DNA of 64,000 nt, from the IMG/VR virus record IMGVR_UViG_3300010157_000035, positions 62,001-126,000 of that record; one strand, 5' to 3'. A model generated the notes under the pieces. That model did not search any database and was not told the origin of the DNA. It was given only the letters and a program-made list of their open reading frames with translations. Origin of the DNA: a virus. Position numbers and translations under genes: made by a program. This document shows positions 34,333-43,643 of this stretch, one piece after another (within the stretch, counting starts at the first letter, position 1; each line of letters opens with the position of its first letter).

Positions 34333-35241
34333 TTAGCTAAATGTGGCGCCGTTGTTGCCAATACAGAACCATTTGCTTTGAGCTATGTTGGCCACATTGC
34401 TGTTGATATATTGTAGTGTGCAGGCCTGGCCAGTTGCAGTGAATAGGATATTTCCGGTGCCTGAAGTTTTCCATCCGGCATTGGAAACAGTGATTCTCAT
34501 GTTGCCCGAAGCTGAATACATGGCCAAAGTTTTAATTTGTCCAGGAACACCTGCAAGCAATTGAGCTGTAGTAGAAGTGACTGTGCTGAAATAACTGGTA
34601 GTTACTGCTGCATTAACGTTTGCAGTGTCGGTTAAATTTTCACTGCTGTTGTTGAATGGCTGTAACACTTTGTTAACTTCTCTAACTGTAATGGTACTTC
34701 CACCATTGCTGGTTGAAAATTCAAAACTATAAACACCAGTGGCAGCAAACGAAATAGTATTGGTTGAAGTATTAAGACCTTGTATTCCTGTGTTGTTTAC
34801 TGTGACTGCGGCCGGCAATACCAGTGTATGAATTGTGCTGGCCACTGTGACTTGAACCACTACAGATGCGGCCGCTCCAGCTGCTGGAAAATTAGTAAAA
34901 CTTAGACTTACAGCACCGTTGGTTGTTAGGGTTTGATAACTGGCCAAGGCATAGTTGATAACAGTTGTTCCGCTCACTGTGTTTAACACAACTACATTTT
35001 CGCTCATGTTAGATAATAGTGCATTGGATAAAGGACTGCCCAACATATCGTTGTCAAGTGTAGTTCCAGTTAATGCTGCTTTTAACACTGCTTTGCTTTG
35101 CAGATCTGAAATTTCGTCAGCTGCATATTGAAAGTTCGTAGAGGTATTTGTGAAATTATCACGGAATCCTTGCGAATTATTGTCCTGCCCGGCTACTGGG
35201 TAAGCACCGTTAATGTTGTTTGGGTTAATTGCACTTGTCAT
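34333..35241 (-). CDS. Tail fibre-like structural protein
   Basis: 302 residues rich in Ser, Thr, Asn and Ala. The start (NPNNINGAYPVAGQDNNSQG; FRDNFTNTSTNFQYAADEIS) is a module seen in phage tail proteins; the rest is beta-rich (HTLVLPAAVTVNNTGIQGLN). It lies at the downstream end of the fibre cluster. GATAAATA lies 25 bases upstream. Confidence 0.75.
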   Translation of the reverse strand: MTSAINPNNINGAYPVAGQDNNSQGFRDNFTNTSTNFQYAADEISDLQSKAVLKAALTGTTLDNDMLGSPLSNALLSNMSENVVVLNTVSGTTVINYALASYQTLTTNGAVSLSFTNFPAAGAAASVVVQVTVASTIHTLVLPAAVTVNNTGIQGLNTSTNTISFAATGVYSFEFSTSNGGSTITVREVNKVLQPFNNSSENLTDTANVNAAVTTSYFSTVTSTTAQLLAGVPGQIKTLAMYSASGNMRITVSNAGWKTSGTGNILFTATGQACTLQYINSNVANIAQSKWFCIGNNGATFS

Positions 35242-35265
35242 ATGTATTCCTAATTTATCCTATAA

Positions 35266-35271
35266 TATTTA
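35266..35271 (-). promoter_or_regulatory. TAAATA late-promoter-like motif before a tail protein
   Basis: The minus strand reads GATAAATATTATAGG; a leader of about 20 bases with TTAGGAATAC precedes ATG at 35241. Confidence 0.5.
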
Positions 35272-35287
35272 TCAAACTCTAATAAGG

Positions 35288-35734
35288 CTAAGAATAATAA
35301 CTTAAAGTTACAATTCCTTGGGCACCTGCACTATTAATGCTGCCGCCATTTGATCCAGCAGATACAACACCACCGGTGGGCACTAAACAATTGCCGTTTT
35401 CTCCAGAGTATGCGCCATTGTCGCCACCGGTCACAAGTCCACCTGCACCACCAAATTGGCCACCACCTCCACCACCTCCACCTGCGCCGTCTCCGCTGCC
35501 TTTGCCTTGCCCATACCCACCATATGTGGTACCAGCATTACCCGGAGTGTTTTGATTGGGGAGGCCAGCACTATACTGCCCGCCACCGCCCCCGCCACCA
35601 CCACCACCGGCCACAGCTAGTATTACGGTGTTTACAGAAACTACCGAAGCGGCACCGCCACCGCCACCCCCTCCGCTATATCCAGAGCCCCCAAAACTTC
35701 CACCTAACCCCCCGTAATAATCTGTAATGGCCAT
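35288..35734 (-). CDS. Glycine-rich tail-tip adhesin-like protein
   Basis: 148 residues with long glycine runs (SGYSGGGGGGGAASVV; VAGGGGGGGGGGQYSAG; DGAGGGGGGGGQFGGAGG). The alternation of Gly blocks with short variable loops recalls the polyglycine-sandwich receptor-binding tips of T-even gp38 adhesins, with specificity in the loops. Very high C on the plus strand marks it. Homology is not proven. Confidence 0.6.
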   Translation of the reverse strand: MAITDYYGGLGGSFGGSGYSGGGGGGGAASVVSVNTVILAVAGGGGGGGGGGQYSAGLPNQNTPGNAGTTYGGYGQGKGSGDGAGGGGGGGGQFGGAGGLVTGGDNGAYSGENGNCLVPTGGVVSAGSNGGSINSAGAQGIVTLSYYS

Positions 35735-35742
35735 ATTTTTTC

Positions 35743-35943
35743 CTACAAACTATGTTTCCAAGCGGTGTAGGCTTGAATAATTGGACTATCGTCAACCGGC
35801 ATACCGCTTATGATACTGACCAATAAGGGTGCGTTTGGTATCACTTTTATCAGAACATCAGCATTGTCGGACAACATGCGAAACACTTGGGCCTGATCTG
35901 TTTTGTTTAAAGTTAATATATTTTGTGTTAATAGATCTATCAT
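35743..35943 (-). CDS. Small helical protein, 66 residues
   Basis: LLTQNILTLNKTDQAQVFRM and PIIQAYTAWKHSL suggest a helical protein; located between two glycine-rich tail proteins and overlapping the upstream gene by four bases. It may be a tail accessory or chaperone. No family recognised. Confidence 0.55.
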   Translation of the reverse strand: MIDLLTQNILTLNKTDQAQVFRMLSDNADVLIKVIPNAPLLVSIISGMPVDDSPIIQAYTAWKHSL

Positions 35944-36878
35944 GGTTTTTTTCCTTCAATCAATCGTCCTAGTTCGGCTACAAGTTTAAGTAAGACAAAT
36001 ACAGGAATCAACATCAACCCTTTTCCAAATCCAGCTGGTTTGTTGCTTGGCCCAACGACTCGTTGCCATACACCGACTATTTTACATATCGGTGTTCCGA
36101 TGGCCATAATGGCTTTACCTGTATTGTTGGGCAACATACTTTCTGACATTTGATAGGCCATTTCTTCGGCCCACGGTGTAGCAATAGCTTGTGCCCATCG
36201 AGTAGACCAAGACCGGGCAGCATTGCTAAAATCTTCATCTGACATCCAAGGCATCATTTTAGGTCCGCGTCCGTCCATCCAGTCCACTACTATTTCAGCC
36301 CAGGCGCGATAACCATTGTAGATATCTGGATGAGATTTAACTAACTCTGCACCAAATGCTTGATCTGCAAGATATATTTCTTTGCTCATTAGTCCAAGTT
36401 CATATAGTTTGGTGCAAATAATCTTGCCACCCCCACCGCCACCGCCGCCGCCGGATCCACCTGCGCCACCTCCGCCTCCAACATAGGCGTTGATTACATC
36501 TCCTGGGCTTGCAGGTATATTTCCACCGGTGATAGTTAATCCAGGATACCCTACTCGCCCTGGCTGGCTGTCTGGGCCACCTCCACCACCTCCACCACCA
36601 GTCATTGTAACAATGGTCAAATTACCAGAAAAAGTTGCTGGAAGAATTATAAAATTACTTCCCACATTATTAAAACTAACAGTAGTTAATCCTGTGCGTT
36701 TAGCTCCATAAAAATCGCCAAGGCTAATAGGACCCGACGCTGGTACATTTGGTGCATAATCAGTGTCTAGCACATAGGCACCACCACGATAATAATTCTC
36801 TAACTTGATTGGTGTTGGGCCGCCAAACTCTGCCTGTATGTCAACGAGACTTATAGGTCCTGAAGTAGGCAAAGTCAT
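35940..36878 (-). CDS. Tail adhesin with glycine-rich centre and globular C-terminal domain
   Basis: 312 residues: an N-terminal fibre module (SGPISLVDIQAEFGG; SGPISLGDFYGAKR, a tandem motif), Gly-rich blocks near 95-105 and 133-149, and a C-terminal domain (CTKLYELGLMSKEIYLADQ; PDIYNGYRAWAEIVVDWMDG) seen at the ends of other phage tail proteins and then a hydrophobic end (LMLIPVFVLLKLVAELG). The last part may act as an attachment or folding domain. Confidence 0.75.
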   Translation of the reverse strand: MTLPTSGPISLVDIQAEFGGPTPIKLENYYRGGAYVLDTDYAPNVPASGPISLGDFYGAKRTGLTTVSFNNVGSNFIILPATFSGNLTIVTMTGGGGGGGGPDSQPGRVGYPGLTITGGNIPASPGDVINAYVGGGGGAGGSGGGGGGGGGKIICTKLYELGLMSKEIYLADQAFGAELVKSHPDIYNGYRAWAEIVVDWMDGRGPKMMPWMSDEDFSNAARSWSTRWAQAIATPWAEEMAYQMSESMLPNNTGKAIMAIGTPICKIVGVWQRVVGPSNKPAGFGKGLMLIPVFVLLKLVAELGRLIEGKKP

Positions 36879-37933
36879 TACAAGGTTCCAGATCCAGTTA
36901 TATTGCCGATGGTGGTAAAGTTGCCACTTGAATCTAACTTAGCAATATTACTTCCGCTAAAACTAAAAAACAATGTATTTCCACTAGGAGTTATAGACCA
37001 GCCGCCAGATAAACCAACTGCTGACACATTGCCAATGGCGCCACCGGTGATTGAAACAGCATTGGCATTTTGGCTAGACATAGTTCCCAGACTGGCACTT
37101 TGGAAGGCAGTTATTTGATTGTTAACAAAAGCCGCGGTGGCCACTTGATTGTTGTTTGTGCCAGTTGATGCTGTTGGTGCTGTAGCTATTCCAACCAATT
37201 GAGTTGTACCAGTAACTGATACATTAGCCGCCACTGATAAATTACCACCCGTAGTAATATTGCCCTGTGCTGATATTGTACCTAGCACACCCAATGCATT
37301 AGATCCTTTGTTATAGGTCAATCCGCCAACAGCATCAACGTTGCCAGAGGTATTGAATAAAACTTGCGAAGTTGATCCAGGTGCACCTGTGATGTTTCCA
37401 ACAATGCTGCCCTGAAAAGCTCCCACAAACTTGCCAGCAGTCACAATGTTACCAGTGGCTGACACAATACCTTGTGCCAGCACATTACCTTGAGTGCTGA
37501 TATCACCAGTGGAAGTTATGTTTCCGCCAGCATTGACATTACCAGTAATTGACGCAGTTGAACCAAGGCCTAAGATACCTGTGACTGATATGTTGCCAAC
37601 AGTGGCATTGCCGGTGGCACTAATCGATCCAGCTGTTAATAAGTTACCACCTGTAACATTGCCTGTAGCACTGACACGCCCGCCGGTGGCAATGTTGCCT
37701 ACTGCAATATTACCAGTGATTGATACAGCGCCATTGGTTACCAAGTTCCCACCTGTGACATTGCCAGCGACTGACAACGAAGTCAACGTGCCAACACTGG
37801 TAATATTTGGCTGTGCAGCATTGGCAACATTGCCTGCTGTGTTGGCAAATGCTATTGGGGCAGCAAAATTTGCATCTAGCTGACTTAATGGAATTGGGCT
37901 GGATTCTGTGCCGAATGTGAATGGAACTGTCAT
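36878..37933 (-). CDS. Tail fibre protein with NITGGN-type repeats
   Basis: 351 residues dominated by 12-15-residue repeats of type SATGNVTGGNLLTAGSI, predicted to form a beta-helical shaft. N-terminus (VPFTFGTESSPIPLSQLDAN) is probably the attachment part. Shares its repeats with the 685-residue gene at 40401-42458, implying exchange. The stop overlaps the next start as TAATG. Confidence 0.85.
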   Translation of the reverse strand: MTVPFTFGTESSPIPLSQLDANFAAPIAFANTAGNVANAAQPNITSVGTLTSLSVAGNVTGGNLVTNGAVSITGNIAVGNIATGGRVSATGNVTGGNLLTAGSISATGNATVGNISVTGILGLGSTASITGNVNAGGNITSTGDISTQGNVLAQGIVSATGNIVTAGKFVGAFQGSIVGNITGAPGSTSQVLFNTSGNVDAVGGLTYNKGSNALGVLGTISAQGNITTGGNLSVAANVSVTGTTQLVGIATAPTASTGTNNNQVATAAFVNNQITAFQSASLGTMSSQNANAVSITGGAIGNVSAVGLSGGWSITPSGNTLFFSFSGSNIAKLDSSGNFTTIGNITGSGTL

Positions 37934-37936
37934 TTT

Positions 37937-40399
37937 TTATCCTAAAATATTGCGTCGGGGGAATACGAGATATTTATCGTATACATTGGTGTTAGAATAC
38001 ATGTCAACTGGCGCAGTGAACTGCATACTTCCGCCGTCAAACGTAGTACCCGGTGGTGTTGCATAAGTCCAATTGGTCAGTGTAAAATAGTCATCTTCCC
38101 AGGTGGTTATTGCATCTGCGTCGTTGATCCAGCTGCCGATATTTTGACCATTTTGATTCCAATATGCAGGATCAGTGGGCAACGTTCCTGGCACAGTCGC
38201 TTGTATACATTCGTATATTTTATTAATTCTGACGTCGCCGCGTATAGTTTGATATTCCACAACCTGCCCAACTTGGTATGATTCAGTCGAAGAGAATATA
38301 GGTAATCCAATAAGGTCAAACGTGGTCAAGCTAGCTGGGTACGGGATCGCTGAATTGTCGGAATAGCCCCAATGTTGATCGGCTCTATTCCAATTCCGGG
38401 TTAATAGATTGTCTAATTCGTAACGATCAACTTCAAAGTCAATCACGTTGAGTTGGTCAATAAAATCTTGACCAATATAATAGGCCAATTGTTCACCGCG
38501 TCCGGGATTGGCATAGGCTATGACCCAGGCCGGAGTAAAGCCCAAAGTTTGGCCATTGGCCTGTTTACAAATCATCCACAAGGGCAATGTATTTGAAATT
38601 TGTCCTACTACATCAATAACTTGATCTCGCATGTTGATCAAACTGTTAGGATATACTGTGCTGACACTCACTGTTGAGTTTTTAGGATACGGTAATTCGG
38701 CAGTGACAGGATAGGGTAGTGTGACATCTTTACTGACACTTTGGCCTTGTGCGTTGACCAGGTCATCAATGATTCTACTGTAGACCACTTCGTAGATGAC
38801 CGTTCCTGAACTATCAATGGCCTGTGCAACTTCGATAGAACCCAGCACAAGATTTTTCCAATAGTGGTTAATGTCTAAACTGGCTACATATTCATCCAAT
38901 GTGGCGGCACTAAGACCATACGCATGATAATAAGTTACATTTTTTGCCACACCAAAGTTGGGATCGGTTGGGCGATATAATAAGTTTTGTTGAAAAATAT
39001 CACTATTTTGTAGCAGACTATTGATCACGGCCCGATCATTGAGTGGTGGCATGGCCTGAATATAAAGATTGTCGTAAGGCTCGTTATAGGCTCGGTTGAC
39101 TCGAATTGAAAATACTTTGTTAGAGCTGATTAAACCGTCAACACTATAAGCGGTAACTGTAAAATAGTAAACCAAATCAAATGTAGTAGTGTTGTTGTCA
39201 AATGTAGTTGTGCCCATGTCCAAGGCAAAAGTATTAAAACTTACTCGCCCGGCAATTTCACCCGAGGGTAATAATTCTAAACCTTGAGGTAATAAACTAT
39301 CACTGCCTGACAGCAGTTGATATTGTAGTGTTACACCACTTCTATTTACAGCCGCTACATAAAATGTGCTAGTGGCACCGTTGTCGATTGTTCCAAGATT
39401 GTCAGGAACCAACCAAGTTACATCAGCACTTACTGGTCCGATTACAGTTAATGAAAACGCATATGGAGGACTAATGTAGTCAGGGTAGGCAACTAATTGC
39501 AGATAAATGTTAAAAGAATACGTTTGATTGTTTATACCCAATGGAGGAATGTTTCCATAGAACCAACCTGAATTGGGATCTAATGTCAGTCCAGGTATGT
39601 CGGCGTCAGTAGAATACTGAAATTGATCACCATTTAAATCTACACCATTGAATTGATAAGCAAAGAAATTGTCACTACGCACAGTACCAATTGATCCGGG
39701 AGTATTTAATAATACTGGCACAAGTATAGGTGTTCCGTCGGCAGTAATAAATGTGTTGTCTGAGGTGATATATGTATCGTCAGCCGAAAGACTATTTCTA
39801 CTCCATACATATATACTGAATGATCTATTAACAGTTCCGTTTACTGTGCCATCGGTCAGTTGTAGTGTAAACGCATAGTCAGTGTTTGCGCTACTAAGGC
39901 CAATTAAACCAGATATCAATCCGGCAGTGCTGATAGTTAAACCAGGAGGTAAGCTGCCTGCTATCAGTTTAACTATGGTATTATCCGGGCCTGTGTATTG
40001 TATTTGCAAATCTGTAATTAAACTGGCATCATACAACTGAGCCAGTTGCCCTGCCGGTGTAACAAATGCAGGAATCGCGGTATTGGCCACTTCAATGGTA
40101 AACGTTCTGTCGGCCAGTCGATTGATTACCATACCGGTTCGTGTATACGCTCTTACGGCAAACTTACTCAGAGTGTCTACTGGCACATCAAGTGGAACGC
40201 CTTGAATTGTTGCCCGGGCGTTTGGAACTCCGGTGATAATTCCTGTTTCATTAATCTGCATACCGCGAGGTAATGCACCAGCTATTAGCTGATAATATAC
40301 AGTATTGTCAGCTGTGGCCAATAAAGGAAGACTGTAAAAGACTCCTTCGGGTATGGTCCCTAGGCTACCAGCAGGAGTTTGCCAAACCGGTTGTGACAT
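37937..40399 (-). CDS. Large virion protein with Ig-like putative domains
   Basis: 820 residues. Several repeats of LPxGLxI..TGxISG type (GALPRGMQINETGIITGVP; GSLPPGLTISTAGLISG; LLPQGLELLPSGEIAGR) are He_PIG/cadherin-like modules. The C-terminal half has non-repetitive regions (RGEQLAYYIGQDFIDQL; SESYQVGQVVEYQTIRGD). Most likely a baseplate- or fibre-associated structural protein. It is the longest of the fibre cluster. Confidence 0.8.
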   Translation of the reverse strand: MSQPVWQTPAGSLGTIPEGVFYSLPLLATADNTVYYQLIAGALPRGMQINETGIITGVPNARATIQGVPLDVPVDTLSKFAVRAYTRTGMVINRLADRTFTIEVANTAIPAFVTPAGQLAQLYDASLITDLQIQYTGPDNTIVKLIAGSLPPGLTISTAGLISGLIGLSSANTDYAFTLQLTDGTVNGTVNRSFSIYVWSRNSLSADDTYITSDNTFITADGTPILVPVLLNTPGSIGTVRSDNFFAYQFNGVDLNGDQFQYSTDADIPGLTLDPNSGWFYGNIPPLGINNQTYSFNIYLQLVAYPDYISPPYAFSLTVIGPVSADVTWLVPDNLGTIDNGATSTFYVAAVNRSGVTLQYQLLSGSDSLLPQGLELLPSGEIAGRVSFNTFALDMGTTTFDNNTTTFDLVYYFTVTAYSVDGLISSNKVFSIRVNRAYNEPYDNLYIQAMPPLNDRAVINSLLQNSDIFQQNLLYRPTDPNFGVAKNVTYYHAYGLSAATLDEYVASLDINHYWKNLVLGSIEVAQAIDSSGTVIYEVVYSRIIDDLVNAQGQSVSKDVTLPYPVTAELPYPKNSTVSVSTVYPNSLINMRDQVIDVVGQISNTLPLWMICKQANGQTLGFTPAWVIAYANPGRGEQLAYYIGQDFIDQLNVIDFEVDRYELDNLLTRNWNRADQHWGYSDNSAIPYPASLTTFDLIGLPIFSSTESYQVGQVVEYQTIRGDVRINKIYECIQATVPGTLPTDPAYWNQNGQNIGSWINDADAITTWEDDYFTLTNWTYATPPGTTFDGGSMQFTAPVDMYSNTNVYDKYLVFPRRNILG

Positions 40400-40400
40400 A

Positions 40401-42458
40401 TTAAATTATAACAGCGATAATAACTTTTTTGCCGTCCTCAAGATTGGTTTCAAGAGCCTTGGCAAACACAGCCTGTCCATATAAACGACTGCGGCCAACG
40501 CTTTGAGCATGTCCTGCAGTCGAACTGGTTACCAGACTGTCACCCTTAACTACAGACCCAACGACATTGACCGGCACTCGTCCACGCAATGCCACTGGTA
40601 ATCCTGGCATGGCGGCATTCATTAAATGCGCCGGATTGGTAGATATTGCACCAGCTACCCGTTCATCAGCAACGTCGGTGCTGATAGTTATTTCTTGCTC
40701 GCCACCAAACACAACCACAGTGCCTGGTGTGTAATCTGTGTCAGCTAGATAATTTTCAGCCAAGTCAGCATATTGAGCACTAGTGGCTTTAGCAAACACA
40801 GTGTTAAAATAGCTGCTCGAACTACCAATATTGCCAACGGCGTTGCTGTTGTTGTTTGTTATGCTGCCCACTGATACAGTGCCAGTTGACACGGTTATAT
40901 TGCCAGCTGTTATGTTGCCGGTTACACTCAACGAGCCAATGGTGCCAATTCCAGTGGCAATCACACCAGTTAGTGCAGATCCGTTACCAACAAAATAGTT
41001 ACCAGTTATGTTGCCAACAGCACTTACCAATCCACCTGTTACTACGTTGCCACCAGTTATGTTGCCAACAGCACTTACCAATCCACCAGTTAATACATTG
41101 CCACCTGTTACATTGCCGGCTGTGATTGTGCCAGTGGTTAATACTGTATTGGACCCCCACGCGGCCAGCAGTGTGTTGACATTGCTGTCGCCATAATTGC
41201 TGACGCCGGTTAGTGCAGATCCGTTACCAACAAAATAGTTACCAGTTATGTTGCCAACAGCACTTACTTGTCCACCAGTTAATACATTGCCACCTGTTAT
41301 GTTGCCAGTGACATTGACTGCGGTTCCGGTATGTGCAGTAGCCGATACATTTCCGCCGGCATTGACGTCAAGGGTAGCACGAAGATAATTGCCCGAAACA
41401 TTGCCTGCAGAACTGACATTACCTGTGGCGCTGACCACACCGCCAGTTGATACATTAGCACTTGTTACATTGCCCGTGACACTGACTGCGGTTCCGGTGT
41501 AATTTGTAGCACTGATATTACCAACTGTGGCATTCCCGGTAGCACTGATCACACCAGTGGTCAATACATTGCCACCTCTGACATTGCCAGTGGCACTTAC
41601 TTGACCACCAGTGGTCAAGTTTCCACTTATAACATTACCTTGGCTACTTACAACTCCTAATACTATAAATGTGTTAGAATCTCTGTTAAAAGTCATACCG
41701 GCGACGGCATCAGCATTGCCGTTGGTATTGAATATAACTTGAGTATTGCTGCCAGGGACTACAAAGTTACCGGTGATGTTACCAAAAAAGTTGCCAACAA
41801 AATATTGATCTGTTACAATGTTGCCAGTGGCACTAACTTGCCCACCAGTGGTTAAATTTCCACCTGTGACATTGCCGACAGTAACACTATTATTAGTTAC
41901 ACTTAGATTACCACTGGTAATATTACCAGTGGACGAAATTGTATTTGATCCAAATGTGGCCAACAATGTGGTAACATTTGAATTGGTGTAAGTTGCTGGA
42001 AGCCCAGTTAATTGACTACCGTTGCCTAAAATGTAACTGCCAGTGACATTGCCAAGAGCACTAACAACACCTTGAACATATTGTCCAGTGGCAGCAACCG
42101 TTACAACATTTGAGAATCCGCTGACTCCAGTAATTACATTACCATTGATGTTGGTAATGGCTACATTACTGGTTCCATTTTGAATGGTAGTAACGGTTAC
42201 ATTGCCAATTTGACTTATCTGTGCCCAAATAACACTGGTTCCATCATAATCTGCAAAGCAATAGTAAAAATACGTGCTGTCGTAGGCATACCAACCGGCT
42301 TGATCACCTATCTGTCCAACTAAAGTAGTAGGAGGAGAGACCTGGGCACGAGCATAAAGTTCTGTAAAATTTTCATTGGTAATGATAAAAGAGTTGCGTA
42401 AAGGGGTGCCCTGCCCGTCATTTGGTTCGGCTCCTACTTGGATAACTTGTTGGGTCAT
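40401..42458 (-). CDS. Long tail fibre with NVTGGN repeats and chaperone-like C-terminus
   Basis: 685 residues. After a globular start (PNDGQGTPLRNSFIITNENF) most of the chain is NVTGGNVLTGGQVSAVGNIT-type repeats. The end (SAQYADLAENYLADTDYTPG; ERVAGAISTNPAHLMN) resembles peptidase_G2/intramolecular-chaperone tails of fibres that may self-cleave after trimer folding. Near-identical 59-base DNA repeats at 40969 and 41209 support shaft-length variation. Confidence 0.85.
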   Translation of the reverse strand: MTQQVIQVGAEPNDGQGTPLRNSFIITNENFTELYARAQVSPPTTLVGQIGDQAGWYAYDSTYFYYCFADYDGTSVIWAQISQIGNVTVTTIQNGTSNVAITNINGNVITGVSGFSNVVTVAATGQYVQGVVSALGNVTGSYILGNGSQLTGLPATYTNSNVTTLLATFGSNTISSTGNITSGNLSVTNNSVTVGNVTGGNLTTGGQVSATGNIVTDQYFVGNFFGNITGNFVVPGSNTQVIFNTNGNADAVAGMTFNRDSNTFIVLGVVSSQGNVISGNLTTGGQVSATGNVRGGNVLTTGVISATGNATVGNISATNYTGTAVSVTGNVTSANVSTGGVVSATGNVSSAGNVSGNYLRATLDVNAGGNVSATAHTGTAVNVTGNITGGNVLTGGQVSAVGNITGNYFVGNGSALTGVSNYGDSNVNTLLAAWGSNTVLTTGTITAGNVTGGNVLTGGLVSAVGNITGGNVVTGGLVSAVGNITGNYFVGNGSALTGVIATGIGTIGSLSVTGNITAGNITVSTGTVSVGSITNNNSNAVGNIGSSSSYFNTVFAKATSAQYADLAENYLADTDYTPGTVVVFGGEQEITISTDVADERVAGAISTNPAHLMNAAMPGLPVALRGRVPVNVVGSVVKGDSLVTSSTAGHAQSVGRSRLYGQAVFAKALETNLEDGKKVIIAVII
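40969..41267 (-). repeat. Pair of 59-base identical direct repeats in fibre shaft
   Basis: 40969-41027 and 41209-41267 are identical by eye and exactly 240 bases (80 codons) apart, so recombination between them would remove or add 80 residues in frame. They encode the segment GNITGNYFVGNGSALT. Many shorter degenerate copies surround them. Confidence 0.8.
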
Positions 42459-42478
42459 AGATAATTGTCCTCTTGCTG

Positions 42479-42484
42479 TATTTA
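42479..42484 (-). promoter_or_regulatory. TAAATA motif within a hairpin, before the long tail fibre gene
   Basis: The minus strand reads GCTAAATACAGCAAGAGG 20 bases before ATG. It lies in an imperfect hairpin (CCTC-TGCT / AGCA-GAGG with a bulge). GAGGAC may serve as ribosome-binding site. Confidence 0.45.
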
Positions 42485-42521
42485 GCAGAGGGCCAATTCT
42501 AGACTACGTGGGGTATTTTAT

Positions 42522-42848
42522 TTAACCTGGGCTAAAACTACTGCCGCAGCCACAGGTGGTTTGTGCTGTGGGATTTTTGATACTAAAAGTAGCACCGTAT
42601 TGGTCTTCTTTGTAGTCTACTTCTGCACCTTGTAGATATCCGCCGCTCATGCTATCAACTAGCACTTGAACTCCGTTATAGTTTAAGTCCCAGTCATCTT
42701 CGTTTTTTATTTCGTCTAGGGTAAAACCGTATTGCATTCCGCTGCAGCCGCCGCCTTGGACAAATACACGTAGTTTAAGTTCGGGATTGTTTTCTTCGGC
42801 AATGATATCTCGTATTTTTGCCACTGCGTTGTCGGTAATTGTGATCAT
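42522..42848 (-). CDS. erpA: A-type Fe-S carrier (ErpA/IscA-like)
   Basis: 108 residues from ATG 42848, which overlaps the SOD stop (ATGA). All three ligand cysteines are present: Cys in [11 protein letters not shown] and the pair in TTCGCGSSF. Such proteins carry 4Fe-4S clusters to apoproteins. [18 protein letters not shown] is the family core. Co-operonic with superoxide dismutase. The phage's own radical SAM enzymes are possible clients. AMG of host origin is likely. Confidence 0.92.
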   Translation of the reverse strand: MITITDNAVAKIRDIIAEENNPELKLRVFVQGGGCSGMQYGFTLDEIKNEDDWDLNYNGVQVLVDSMSGGYLQGAEVDYKEDQYGATFSIKNPTAQTTCGCGSSFSPG

Positions 42849-43399
42849 ATTCTTTCGTTGCAAACGTTCCAGTCAATAATTTTCCAGATGTTATCTAGAT
42901 AACGCTCTTTGTCCCATTGGTAATCTAGGCTCCATGCGTGTTCCCACCAGTCCACTAGCACACAAATATCTGTCCTAACCTGATGGTTTGGAATGGTTTT
43001 AATTGTGCCCGCGGTGCTGAGATATACCCAGCCTGATCCTTGAATCTTCATCGCGACTTCTTTGAACGCCGCTTTAAAATCTTCGTAGGTTTCGAAGTTG
43101 GTTTCAATTAGTTCTAGCACAGCGCCTTTGGGGCGATTAGCTCCTTTGGGTTCTCGAAGTTGTGGAAAAAATTTATTATGTAAAAAACTACCAGCACGGT
43201 TAAAATCTGCATTGCCTTCACCCGCATTGTAGCGTTTGGCATAGCCTTTGGCCAAATGCTCGTAATGGTATTCAATTGTAGCCGGGCTCATTACAGGCTC
43301 CAACGCCTTGTGTGTGTAGGGCAAAGGTGTGGTTTCCAACTTGGCTGGCCGAGTCGAAGCTTCTAATAATTCAATATCTTGTCTTATACTAACATGCAT
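42845..43399 (-). CDS. sodB: Fe/Mn superoxide dismutase
   Basis: 184 residues from ATG 43399; an upstream GTG would overlap IF-1. All metal ligands are in place: His45 (TIEYHYEH), His74 (FLHNKFF), Asp150 and His154 (VDWWEHAW). It converts superoxide to oxygen and peroxide. Metal choice is not certain. No signal peptide, so cytoplasmic. GATAAATA lies four bases before ATG, predicting a leaderless late transcript; the ErpA gene follows by ATGA coupling. Confidence 0.93.
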   Translation of the reverse strand: MHVSIRQDIELLEASTRPAKLETTPLPYTHKALEPVMSPATIEYHYEHLAKGYAKRYNAGEGNADFNRAGSFLHNKFFPQLREPKGANRPKGAVLELIETNFETYEDFKAAFKEVAMKIQGSGWVYLSTAGTIKTIPNHQVRTDICVLVDWWEHAWSLDYQWDKERYLDNIWKIIDWNVCNERI

Positions 43400-43403
43400 A
43401 GGG

Positions 43404-43409
43404 TATTTA
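43404..43409 (-). promoter_or_regulatory. TAAATA motif, 4 bases before the superoxide dismutase start
   Basis: The minus strand reads GATAAATACCCTATG, seven of eight matches to TATAAATA. It overlaps the infA stop region. Transcript start would fall at the ATG. Confidence 0.45.
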
Positions 43410-43625
43410 TCTACGGCGAGTAATACGACCACGGGTTAGATCGTAGGGACTAAATTCCATTTCTACACTGTCGCCCATCAGGACCTTGATGTTGTTTTTA
43501 CGCATACGACCACTGAGGTTGGCCAGCACAGGCTTTTCAAAGTTTTCCATTTTGATACGAAACATGGTATTGGGTAAAACTTCTGCTACAACCCCTTCCA
43601 TTTTTATTACATCTTCTTTGCTCAA
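43407..43625 (-). CDS. infA: Translation initiation factor IF-1
   Basis: 72 residues, full length. The OB-fold sequence [20 protein letters not shown], the basic [15 protein letters not shown] and the end [14 protein letters not shown] match bacterial IF-1 closely. It would bind the 30S A-site. The family start position is a TTG codon here (TTGAGCAAAGAA); the next ATG (codon 9) would remove conserved residues. IF-1 in a phage is unusual. It is eight bases upstream of the SOD gene. Confidence 0.93.
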   Translation of the reverse strand: MSKEDVIKMEGVVAEVLPNTMFRIKMENFEKPVLANLSGRMRKNNIKVLMGDSVEMEFSPYDLTRGRITRRR

Positions 43626-43643
43626 TTAATAAGTTCTTTCATT

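Noticed and set aside
35337-36711. Long plus-strand proline-rich frames opposite the glycine-rich tail genes
   Set aside because: Pro runs are the complement of Gly codons; no start signals and tail genes on minus fit.
36878-42458. CRISPR-like repeat array
   Set aside because: Repeats are in frame, degenerate and encode fibre repeats; no unique spacers of constant size.
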